Shown: positions 13,454-24,220 of the stretch, piece by piece | Layout of the letters: every line of letters begins with the position of its first letter | How positions within the stretch are numbered: the first letter of the stretch is position 1 | Assembly (NCBI GenBank): GCA_026874595.1 | Contig: CM049322.1 | Location: forward strand, 3,331,900 to 3,395,899 | From: Sipunculus nudus | Lineage: Eukaryota; Annelida; Sipuncula; Golfingiida; Sipunculidae | Length of the DNA stretch: 64,000 bases | Direction of reading: 5' to 3' | The notes under the pieces: model-generated | Seen by the model: only the letters and a program-made list of their open reading frames with translations | Told to the model about the DNA's origin: nothing | The model's database searches: none | Position numbers and translations under genes: made by a program

Positions 13454-14993
13454 CTTTGAAACGTCCCAGGTAAAGGGCCTCACAACAAGACAAGCCTCAG
13501 TTAAAAGCGGGCGTTTTTTTTTCTGATCAAGGAAACACGGTATTGAACTCCTCAGTGCAGTCTGGTTGATGAACTATTGTGGTTTCTTGTGGTACTTGTC
13601 TTTAAAGTTATTCACTCTAATAAATATATTGAAATATACTAACAAATTAAAAAGAAATACAATAAAATAGCAAAATTTCATCCAATAATTTAAATATTGT
13701 GTCACTAGATGTGCTTTACTTAAGTGACACCTTGGTATAATGATTGATTAGTGCACCCATGCAGTATGAGCTCATATGAAGAAAAAGCCAGTTGCTTCAA
13801 ACAGGTTAATAGGTATTCTTTGGCGCTTTATGAGTAACTCATTTTGTAAGTGCAAAGCAGCAAAGTGATTAAGACTTACCGCTCACTTTGACCATACTGT
13901 ACACAAATATGCAGAACAAGAGAGAAGGTGCCATGACTGCCACACCGGTATAGCTCTAGACAGACGATCTAGGAGACACTGCTTTGCCAGAGCGAGCGTG
14001 CTTATCTTATTTGTACCTCTCTATCCATGGCACTAATATATAATCATGTCATACCTGTCACTTTATCAATGATTGATGTCAACCCTTGTTTTACAACCTT
14101 GATTGTCTTTTGCTAAGGTCCTGTTTTGGGCGGTGCGTGCCATGACAAGTAAAGATGATAAGTATGTATGTATATGATAAGATGTGTAATAAATACTACG
14201 CCAATGTTTTTATTCATCAAGAAATGCATCATAGGCCGATGACTACTTTATACTATTACTATAGACCATGACAGCAGGTACCGGCCTGTATAACGTAATC
14301 GTACAACACTACATCGATCCACTTTGTAGAATAGCGGAACATAGTATATTGAGCAGCCTGTATGATACTATTAATTTACAGAGTACCAAGTGAAAATTTG
14401 CCTGGTGGTCCTGTTTTGATGGTCTTTGTTGCATGTATCTATCAGCGAGTCTTATTGTCGATGGTGCATTTATATTGCTTGACAAACTGAGGACATGGAA
14501 TCTTTTCTTTTTAATCATATATCTTACCTTTATGTTAATGAACGATTTTGGCGTGTTAAGGATATAATGAATGATTTATAATGCAATAAATGAGATTAAT
14601 AAATAAGTAATCTTAATCTCTCCTGAGCTAGACGGGTAGTGGTTCCTGAGGCCAGGGGAGCATGCTGCCTGCCCCCCTGTGAATATGTAGTAAATTTTTG
14701 TAATGAACCGATCCCGTATAAAGAGAGTTTCCAAGCGAATTGTCTAAATTCATTCAGCAGCTATTACATTGATTGCGTCAATTACATTATTTGTCTTGAA
14801 ATTATGTGATGGACCCTATGGCTTATTATATCATTGTATCCTGTATATAATCCATATAAAAGTTAATTGTGCTTTAGACTGTGCTGAACTGTTTGTATGG
14901 TATTGACTCCTCTAATTGACTAGTTTATCTCAGCAGTTGCTTTGACCATTATACTTATAAACTGATCATTCAACCCTATAATATGCAAAAATG
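13453..14993. other. Intergenic, nothing recognised
   Basis: AT-rich sequence with a few GC-richer patches (near 13,930-14,000 and 14,620-14,690). No exon, repeat family or RNA gene could be supported. Confidence 0.55.
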
Positions 14994-15110
14994 AGTGAGG
15001 ATACACAGGACAACCATTATGTGTAGGGGACAGTGAGTATTGAGTGAGGTTATACAGGACATCCGTTATGTGTAGGGGACAGTGAGTAATAAGCGAGGTT
15101 ACATGGATAA
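14994..15110. repeat. 49-bp minisatellite, second array
   Basis: Just over two units of 49-50 bp with cores GACAGTGAGTATTGAGTG near 15,030 and 15,079, separated by AGGACAACCATTATGTGTAG-like text. This is the same unit as the array at 505-787. Confidence 0.8.
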
Positions 15111-15610
15111 CAGAAAATATACGATCCTATGACTATGATAAGCATAAATATATCTGAATAGGTTTTCAGTTAGCCAAGAAGAGGTTAAAAAGGCCGGGGA
15201 TTATGCTCACTCTTGCTTACTTGTGGGCGTGTAGTTTAGTATACCGCAGACCGAACGTTTGAGGCACCAAGAACGGTCGGATTAGCTATGATTTTATTTA
15301 GAAAAGGCCGTACCAGAAAACCAGCGGTTCAATCAAATTCATTGATTTCATTGTTTGCCTTGAAACATTGTAATGGATTATAGACGATATTATAGCAGTG
15401 TTAATCCGTGTTGAATTTGTTTTGCATGCTGCACTGAGGCATAAGGCTATTATATGCAATAGGCATAAGGGTATTATAAGGATATTATATGTAATAGTGG
15501 CATATTATTTCTGCCGCTTTGAGTGACAGATCGATAAATTGATCATTATAGACAGATATATTTATCACTGTTTGGGTTTAGGTTTCAGATGAATGGCAAC
15601 TAAGGGCGCC

Positions 15611-15736
15611 TTTCCATGAACGCAATTTTTCTGCGGTGCGATAGCATAACGTTGGCGGCAAAATGGCTTTAGTGTTTTACCCATGTATAGCCTATCCATG
15701 GACGCGGCTTCCCGCGCGGAATCGCATTCATGGAAA
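15611..15736. repeat. Small GC-rich inverted repeat
   Basis: TTTCCATGAACGCAATT at 15,611-15,627 is matched in inverted orientation by AATCGCATTCATGGAAA at 15,720-15,736 (15 of 17 positions). The interior is much richer in GC and CpG (CCGCGCGG, GCGCGGC) than its flanks. It may be a small foldback or MITE-type element; no target duplication could be assigned. Confidence 0.5.
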
Positions 15737-16048
15737 CAATCCCGAGTCTCAATTACTCGCGCGGCCTGCCGCGCAACAAACCACGTGGTGAGCACCCGCG
15801 TTTATGGTATGATGATTTGGGATATCATTAACCATTTATGAAAGAACTATATTTACCAGAATCCAAAACTTAGGGACCCCATTCCTTAAGTGTGTAATAA
15901 GTCACAAGTTATAGTTAAGATAATTAAGAATTTGAGAGAAAAAAAAAGAACCTAGTGAGCCTCGGTATAACAACACTTGACCCTGTGGATAAGATTAAGA
16001 AAACATGGACCAAAATTACCTCATGGTGAAAAAGCCAGAGAAATGAAA

Positions 16049-16065
16049 CCCCCCCCCCCCCCCCC
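16049..16065. repeat. Poly(C) tract, 17 nt
   Basis: Seventeen consecutive C residues. Confidence 0.95.
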
Positions 16066-16429
16066 GGTTTCTCCCTTCAATAAAAATAAAGTAGAGCGTT
16101 ACACCTGCATTTTTGAGGAAGTGGGCCCCTAAAGAACAACGGACAGTTTTGTTACTTGGTGTTCTAGAAGATCGGGTTTAAGATGTTTCAACCTGTACTT
16201 TCAGAAGAGCATTGGAGAGATAACTGTACAGTGACGGAAGCCATATTGAGGGTTTATGAGGCTTACCGAGGAAAATTCAGACACACCAAGAAGCGAGACA
16301 ATCAAACGCATGTAGCATATGACAGAGAAAAAAATTGTGTCCTTATCAGGTGGTGACAGCCATTTGAATGCTGGCGATAACTTGAAAAGTTGAAACAATT
16401 ATGATTTACAGTTAAATTAGTAATTAGTA

Positions 16430-16925
16430 GCAGGTGCAAAAGAGAAGGGAGGGATTCCAGTCGGTCTGAACCCATCTTTTTCCTTCCGAATCTCTTTCAA
16501 GGATTTCAGCCCAAGTTGTGTGACCAGTACCGTCCAATTTCCGGGTATGGGTATTTTTAAAGCCTTTTTATCATTCCTTCTAGCATGGCTCCTCTCCTTC
16601 CAACATTCTGGATCCGTCCCTGCAGATTCAATTTATGGAATGCGTATATTGTGGCAAGATATCGCAGGTAAAATTATATCATTGCTAAATTAAAACATCT
16701 AACGTTATGTGAAGGTTCTAATAACAACAAGGCTCTCTTAGACACATTCTGCCGGTGTGTCATTAAGCTTACCTGGTATCATGCCCAGGATGCGTGAAAA
16801 AGGCCAGTAGATTGGTCGCCTATGTTTTTAGGGGCCTTTGCCCGCCTTTCTGTTATTATTCAAGAATTAATGCATTATCAACCATTGTTAATAGTAATTA
16901 TTCAGAATAGTACACGCCAATTGTC
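16430..16925 (+). repeat. Dispersed ~490-bp repeat, copy 1, with hAT-like MITE head
   Basis: The first about 190 bp end in CTGGATCCGTCCCTG, a typical inverted end of short hAT-type elements. The following part (TAACAACAAGGCTCTC, GACACATTCTGCCGG, GGCCAGTAGATTGGTCGCC, CACCTTTCTTTTATT-like text) recurs in the same order at 20,580-21,066 and partly at 22,290-22,450. No coding signal. Confidence 0.65.
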
Positions 16926-18548
16926 GAGTGCGTTTTTACAGTTAAATATATATATTTGAATACGAATGATAGAACTGAGGTTAACATAAAGGATATTACC
17001 AATGACATATCACATGGTAGTATTCGCTTCAGTAAATAACCTGACCGTGAGTTATCAACGAAATGATGTATCACGAGTAGATGTTAAAGCTATCGGTCAA
17101 CGTACAATAGGTCAAAAAGAATCCTAATCTGCCCACATGTGCTTGTTTGCGACCGATAAAATTGAAAATGTAAATGTTAATGAAAATGTATGACAATGCT
17201 TAGGTTTTTTTCTACTGGTAAAGACAAGGTTGATATTGGTCCAGTGCCAAATAATATCTGTCTAATATCGATTACTAAACAATGACTATATCGATACCTT
17301 AAGGTGGTCCCACAAGTGCCTTGCCCTCTATTGGACTTTTGGTTTTAATTAAATGATTTACTTCTCATGAGATTCTATCACATTTCAAAGTCAGTTTTAA
17401 GTATCGTGTCAACATCATACATTGTTACCTGTTTAAGTCACCTCTATTGAACGGTCACTTTCTGTGCAAATGACAATAATCCTGATCTTTTTCAATCCTG
17501 CAGACCACCACAGGTAGTGATTCGCCTTACAATTATTTTCAAAATCTTGAGCCAAAGGCCTGATCCCGGTGACCAGTAAAATCGGGATCAGATGGTATCA
17601 TGGAAATCAAGAAATATACAAAACGTTTTTAATACTGATCGGATAATATGCTGTCGGATATAATTGAAAACCTACAAAAAATTTCCCGTTTTAAAATCAC
17701 TCATTTTGTGATTAAATTTGCCGTGGTGACTGAAAATAGAGTACAGGCGTGGAAATGAAGGCTTACGATTGTGGGCAAAGGGAAAACTTGCGTTTTTCCA
17801 GGTTAGAATTTTAATTGGATGAGGCTTACGCACAATCTATGAACTGTTCAACATTTTCTACATTTTCATAATAAACCGTCCTATCATGGAAATGAACAGT
17901 TTTCCTTAATTCATAAGAACACATGTCAGACATACAATATCTGGCATAAAATATGACATTTATAATATTCCTCTTCCTGCAACAGAAATATATCAGATAA
18001 CACAAGTGTATGTCGGACATTAATATATGGGCATTCATTATATGATTTAACGGAATAAATGGTTAAAATATATGTTATCGGGGGATATCGTTATATAATG
18101 TACACTCTCCCGGTCATTTATCATTGTTAGGAATGGAGATTTAATTGATGGGATATCAACGTTAATCATGTATTAGGCTAAGTGTTTGTCATTGCCTTTA
18201 AACAATCAGAAAAAAGATAAATATCATCCCCATGATTCAGTTAACGCTTAGGACAACACTTTACCCTGGCCGTTATCTTTTGCTGAACATTTACATTGAC
18301 CTTCAGAAATAACATTCTTAATTAAGCTAAACATAAATACAAGGATTGTTCTTGCATGTCACCTGTTATATATGTATGAGATAGTGTTTCATGAGAGGGC
18401 ACTGATGCATCGGTACATTGCCCCTATAACGTAAACTGGCCCAGTGATTATTGTTTCCATTTGTGATACGTTTTAAAATAATGTTTTTATATTTTTAGGA
18501 AAGCCTTCTGCGTTTACATACAAGTGACATGGGCTAAAATTTTTGTCA
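16926..18548. other. Intergenic, nothing recognised
   Basis: AT-rich, no supported gene or repeat family. The open frame 17,826-18,038 on the minus strand has no recognisable features. Confidence 0.55.
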
Positions 18549-20425
18549 TAACAAGTAACCCATGGGTCATGACGCTCAGCTGACTGGGAAGAGATTTGCA
18601 AAAGGAAATTTTATCATCTGAATGGTAGTATATAACCATTCAACTGAAGCATCAAACAGATTAACCAACGGGCTGAGATTGTGTCTGTTTTAATATATCT
18701 CAAAAATAGAGAAAAAAATGTGTAAACTTTAAAAAAAATACAGGTGGCTCCACCAGTCTGCAGAAACTAATAAAAACACTTAATGGTCAATATCCATGCA
18801 AAGAAGCATGGTGGTCTCTGGATTAGTTGTTCAGATACTTCAGCTTTTGTATCAAATTTTCCATTATTCTGAGGGATACTTTGGAGTCCTATAGCTTGAA
18901 GGATATGGGTAACAGAGACCTAATTTCACTTTTCATGGGCCTCCTTGTGGGACAAGAATGAAGATTCTAGGTCCAGTTTTTACGATTTGTGCCCTGTTAA
19001 CAGATGTCCACATTTTTAAAGGTCTCACAAATAGAGAAAAAAATTCGTAAAAAATAAAGAAAATAGAGGTGGCGCACCCAGGCTGCGGAAACTCATGAAA
19101 CACTCCATGACCAATATCCATGCAAACAGTTATGGTGATATCTGCATTAGTTGTTCAGATACTTCAGCTTTTGTATCAAATTTTCCATTATTCTGAGCTG
19201 TACTTTTGAGTGCCACAGCTCAAAGGATATGGGTAACAGAGACCTAGTTTCAGGTTTCCATGGAGACTTTCCATGGGTCACCCTGTGTATCAAGGATGAA
19301 GATTCTAGGTCCAGTTGTTTTAATTTGAACCCTGTTGACAGATAACTACATCCTTAACGGTCTCAAAAATAGAGAAAAAAATGTAAAAATTTGAAAAATA
19401 CAGGTGGCGCCACCAGTCTGCAGAAACTGATGAAACATCTCATGATCAATATGTATGCCAAAAATCATGACCATCAGTGATGTAGTTAATCAGATATTGA
19501 AGTTTTTTTTAATGAAATTTTTAACTATTCTGGGGGTTTCTTTGGGGCCCCATAGCTAAAAAGATATGGGTAACAGAGACCTAATTTATGGTTTCATGGA
19601 GACTTTTCATAGGTCTCTAAGAATGTCAAGAATGAAGATTCTAGGTCCAGTCTTTACGATTTGTGCCCTGTTAACAGATGTTCACATTTTTTAAGGTCTC
19701 AAAAATAGAGAAAACAATTCGTAAAAAAATTGAAAAATACAGGTGGCGCCACCAGTCTGCAGAAACTGATGAAACATCTCATGATCAATATGTATGCCAA
19801 AAATCATGACCATCAGTGATGTAGTTAATCAGATATTGAAGTTTTTTTTATGAAATTTTTAACTATTCTGGGGGGTACTTTGGGGCTCCTTAGCTCTAAG
19901 AATATGGGTAACAGAGGCCTAATTTCTGGTTTCATGGAGACTTTTCATAGGTCTCTAAGAATGTCAAGAATGAAGATTCTAGGTCCAGTCTTTACGATTT
20001 GTGCCCTGTTAACAGATGTCCACATTTCTAAAGGTCTCAAAAATAGAGAAAATTCGAAAAATACAGGTGGCGCCACTAGTCTGCAGGAACTGATTGAACA
20101 TCTCATGATCAATATGTATGCCAAAAATCATGACCATCAGTGATGTATTTAATGAGATATTGAAGTTTTTGTATGAAATTTTCGACTATTCTGGGGGGTA
20201 TGTTGGGGCCCCATAGCTCAAAGGATATAGGTGACAGAGAACTAATTCCAGGTTTCTAAAGAGATTTTTCAGGGATCTCTCTGGATGTAAAGTAAGAAGA
20301 TTCCAGGTCCAGTGGTTACGATTTGTGCCTTGTTAACGGACAGACGGCCGGATGGCCGGACGGACGACGGACAAAGAGTGATCGCTATAGCTCAGATGAC
20401 TTACAGTCAACTGAGCTAAAAAAAC
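18549..20425 (-). mobile_element. Hairpin-family element with 337-bp tandem core (copy E1)
   Basis: Inverted relative to the other copies. The head is at the right (20,387-20,425): a 14-bp-stem hairpin built from TAGCTCAGTTGACT and AGTCATCTGAGCTA with a 3-nt loop, next to a run of A (T on the element's strand) and a CCGTCCGTC-type simple repeat. The tail is at the left (from 18,549): the complement of CAGCTGAGCGTCATGAC plus the palindromic CCCATGGG. The body is about five tandem units with a period near 337 bp, marked by CCTGTTAACAGATGTCCACA, AATAGAGAAAA, and ACAGGTGGCGCCACCAGTCT. Open frames within it are short and repeat-driven. It is non-autonomous: no transposase or replicase is seen. Confidence 0.8.
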
Positions 20426-20579
20426 TGCATGCCGGTCTATAAACAAACCCGCCAGCGTGAATGTTCGTATACAGCCTTTGTGAGCGTATTTTCGCTTATG
20501 CTGCTATCTAGCGGCAATAATGTAAATACATGTTCGTGTACTTGTGTCGTCTCATGACATTTGCAACGAAGTGTTAGAT

Positions 20580-21066
20580 CAGTGGCAGATGCAGAGTTTG
20601 GGGTTTGAACCTATCCCTTTTTAGCCTCCGCAACATCTAATAGTAGTTTCTACCCTTTTCCGGGCCTGATAATTTTATTTAATGCATATCATTCTTCCTG
20701 GATTTGACCCAAAATCCTGTATCCGCCCCTGTAGATTGAACATATCAGATGTCACAGGATAAATCAAAACAGTACTCGACACAGAACATGAATACTTATC
20801 ACAAATGAATTAGTCTATTTGTAAGTCCTGATAACAATGCTATCATAGACACATCCTGCCGAGGTGAGTTTCAAACATTTAGCTTACCTTGTGTCATGCT
20901 CAGGCTGCATAGAAATAACAGTAGATAGGTCGCCGCCACGTTTGTGTGTTGATGGACTTTGCTCACCTTTCTTTTATTATTCAATTATCAATGCATTAAC
21001 AACTTGCATAGTGAATAATTAATCAGAATACTGTACGCCTGAGGTCCAGTGTGTCTTTACTGTTAA
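20580..21066 (+). repeat. Dispersed ~490-bp repeat, copy 2, with hAT-like MITE head
   Basis: Begins with an approximately 150-bp segment bounded by CAGTGGCAGATGCAG (20,580) and the inverted end CTGTATCCGCCCCTG (to 20,731); TAGAT flanks both sides. It then continues with the same ordered text as copy 1 at 16,430-16,925 (ATCATAGACACATCCTGCCG, TTAGCTTACC, AGATAGGTCGCC, CACCTTTCTTTTATTATTCA). No coding signal. Confidence 0.65.
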
Positions 21067-21119
21067 ATAAATCACGCCTGCATCTAGTATTAATGCAAAC
21101 TACGGAACGTAGGTAATAT

Positions 21120-21255
21120 TTGTTAAATAATGACTGAAGTCTCGTGGTAGTTTAGGAAAATGCTTAAGTTGGAAAATAATGACTTAAGTCACGTGGTAGT
21201 TTATTAAATACTATAGTTGGTAACTAATGACTTAAGCCCCGTTGTAGTCTCCAAT
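21120..21255. repeat. Short tandem repeat, about 53 bp x 2-3
   Basis: Two to three units contain TAATGACTTAAGTCACGTGG followed by TAGTTTA and a GTTGG spacer. Confidence 0.65.
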
Positions 21256-22199
21256 TTTGTTAAAGAGCAATTGTATAAGTATATTCGTATAATTGAAAAC
21301 ATATCGGGTTTTGTTACCGCTTATGCAAAAAAAAGTGTGAATCACTGAACGATTTCTTTGGAAGGTTCTTTGAGAAAACAGTTAAACTGGTCGTACAAAA
21401 GAACATGTCGTTAACTAAAAAAGCACTCAGAGAGCGCAGACCTTCGCCAAGACAGCTCATTATCCCCATAAGGCGTTGTCAGGTATGTAGCATTTTTCAT
21501 TTAACAATTCCTGGATTAAGCAGGTGATCTCGATCACCCCACAGTGTAATCAATTGTTAATTGTATCATTGCAGAACTATCCTGAAAATGTGATCAAAAC
21601 CGTTAATAACTATCTGAGTTTTGTTGTGAGATTGCCATGGTACTGCAGCCTGTTTGTGCTTGCCGTTGAATAAACAGATGGTGCATGACTTGGCGTCAGT
21701 TCTTTATAAAATGATATATTATGATAATCTGTAGGACAACAGTTATCAGCAAATAGAGCGTCAGTAATGTTAAAGATAGGACATATAGTGACAGAAGGAA
21801 ACCATTAAAGAAAAACACCTGTGAAATCTTGAGAAATACTGTGGGAACAAAGTCTGGTTTTGCGATCTTGTGAAGAAACCAATATGGGAATTACAGTCCT
21901 AGCACACGGGATAAATTCGGAATGGTTCTGTATCACAAGTTGAAACTTGAGTCCGATTAAGTTTCTGAAAAAGTCACCGTAGGAGTTTGTCCGAATTAAC
22001 CGGTAGAGGGCGTTTCAGGGCCTCTAGGCAATGAGGTGAGATTTGACCCGAGAATGAAAATATTGCAAAGTAACAATACAGACACATATCTCCTACAGCA
22101 GAAGTTTCCGAACGAATTTCCAGGCTGTGTACACACTAAGAATCGAGTAAAAAGGCAAGTATGAAGACCGATCAGTACTCTTTACTTGTTCTATCGGAA

Positions 22200-22203
<4 letters not shown>
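21256..22203. other. Intergenic, nothing recognised
   Basis: AT-rich. A stretch near 21,425-21,460 (CAGAGAGCGCAGACC then TTCGCCAAG) resembles text near 12,455-12,480, which suggests a decayed common repeat. No gene is supported. Confidence 0.5.

Positions 22204-22261
<58 letters not shown>
22204..22261. repeat. (AT)n microsatellite
   Basis: About 29 AT units, uninterrupted. Confidence 0.95.
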
Positions 22262-22264
<3 letters not shown>

Positions 22265-22289
22265 GAAAGTAACGTTATCTGTTCGCTAT

Positions 22290-22450
22290 CTATGTGAAAG
22301 TTCTAATAACAACAAGGCTCTCATAGACACATTCTGCCGGTGTGTCATTTAGCTTACCATGTATCATGCCAAGGATGCATGGAAAGGCCAGTAGATTGGT
22401 CGCATAACCTATGTTTTTTGGGTACTTGCCCACCTTTCTTTTATTAATCC
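22290..22450 (+). repeat. Dispersed ~490-bp repeat, partial copy 3
   Basis: Matches the central part of the repeats at 16,430 and 20,580 (TCTAATAACAACAAGGCTCT, GACACATTCTGCCGGTGTGT, CAGTAGATTGGTCGC). The MITE-like head is missing; an (AT)n tract replaces it upstream. Confidence 0.7.
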
Positions 22451-24220
22451 GTGTACATACGGTTATTAGGTAAAGCATGTGTCTGCAGCGGCTCGCCGGG
22501 AAGGAAATAATTTTTTTTCTGGTTTGAACATATCGGGGCTTTTGAACTTTGATTGCGCATTGCATATTTATTGTCAACACATCAGTCAGTTGTACGTGGA
22601 AACTCATTATTCATTTGTTATATATTTGCCTTATTATTTCCAATGTTAAATGAGTGGAGATATTTGTTTGGGAATTATTATTTCTTATTCTTTTTGTTTC
22701 TAATTAATCTTTCAGATATCTCGTTATCCTGTCCGGTTTAGTTGTGCGATTGTATTGATTCTTACCTAGGATGTAACTTACTATAAGGTTGTGTGTTAAG
22801 TTTTATGTCCAATTACTTTGACCCAGTTTGAATCGGCTTAAAATATTATTTCAATTTCACAGGGCTAAAATATTGCGATATTATTAGATTTCCTATGTCG
22901 ATTATGTCCATCTGTATTACTGTTATGATAAAACTTTGAAATCAAATTTAATTTTGTCCATATTTCTGCCTTTTTTTTAATTTCTTCATAAGAAAAGTTA
23001 GGATATTGTTGGCTTAGCCTGTATCAGTTTAATATTTTTGTCATAAACCATTGACCTAGAAAAGAAAGCCTATAGCAGACATGTACTAGGTACACTGAAG
23101 GAGTGTAGCAGGAAGGTAGGTAGCGATATTTTAAGATTCTTAATAATATGCCAATTATAAAACGTGAAGTCAACATGTTCACCACATGCGTCATAACTCT
23201 AGAAGGAACCCTCAAGTCCTACTTGAATTTTACAGATAGAACTATAGTTTTATCTTAAGTGTTAAATAATACATTCAATTTGGTCATAGAGTCACAGGCC
23301 AAGTTGACATTAATGTTGAAATGGCAAAACTTAGATGGCCATATCTCATCGACTACTTAAGGTTTCATGTTCAGTCATTGTCAGATACAAATATAACAAA
23401 AAGAAAATACATAATTTATCGTATACTTTATTGTATAGCATTAGTACCTCCGATGATTATCATCTTACTTACAAAGACTCCGAGCTGAAGAAAACTAATA
23501 CTAACTCAGATGTTTAGAGTGGTAATATAATTTTTCATAATAAATGTTACGATTTGACCGTATGTATACTGAAGATGTGAGGCAAAGGGAAAGATACATC
23601 ACCTGAGTACTCATGTTTCCTGTACACTCTTGTGGTATGTAGAAGCCCCCCCCCCCCCCCCCCCCCCCCCCGCCGGCCATAGTCAGTGCTTCTCAAGCTC
23701 CAGGGGAAACTGTGGACCACAGCCCTTTTTCATTTATTATTGTTATGACCAAGCAGTGGGGACAAAACTATAACCTGTTGTAGCAAAGTGCGGTAGACAC
23801 CGGGACTGTTTAACACCAAGAGAAAAAATAAAATTACAGGTATCGAGGGTAACCACTTTGTTATGTAATTCTAAACCAAAATGGGCTTCTGCAGGTGTAC
23901 TTATTTGGGTTTGACTTATATGAAAAGTGGAAGCGGTTATCATTTCCTCATTTGACCGGACTGGCTGTATCTAAGCATAATTATTCGCAACATGAGATGT
24001 TTCGATGGTAAAAAATACAGTTGAAAAAAAAAAACTGTAAATCGTTACTTCTCATGGGTAATCATGTAGCTCATCAAATGATACAACATGAGCAAGACTC
24101 CTGCCTACTCGAATTCAGCGGGGGAATCAATCGTAATTATTACTGTATATATAATAAATCGGGAAAACATGTAAGACTTTTCTGACCGACCCACTGTAAT
24201 AATTTAGTAAAAGACGACCT
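22451..24220. other. Intergenic with one long poly(C)
   Basis: AT-rich sequence with no supported gene. It contains the 26-nt poly(C) at 23,646-23,671, annotated separately. Confidence 0.55.
23646..23671. repeat. Poly(C) tract, 26 nt
   Basis: Twenty-six consecutive C residues, the longest G/C homopolymer in the window. Confidence 0.95.
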
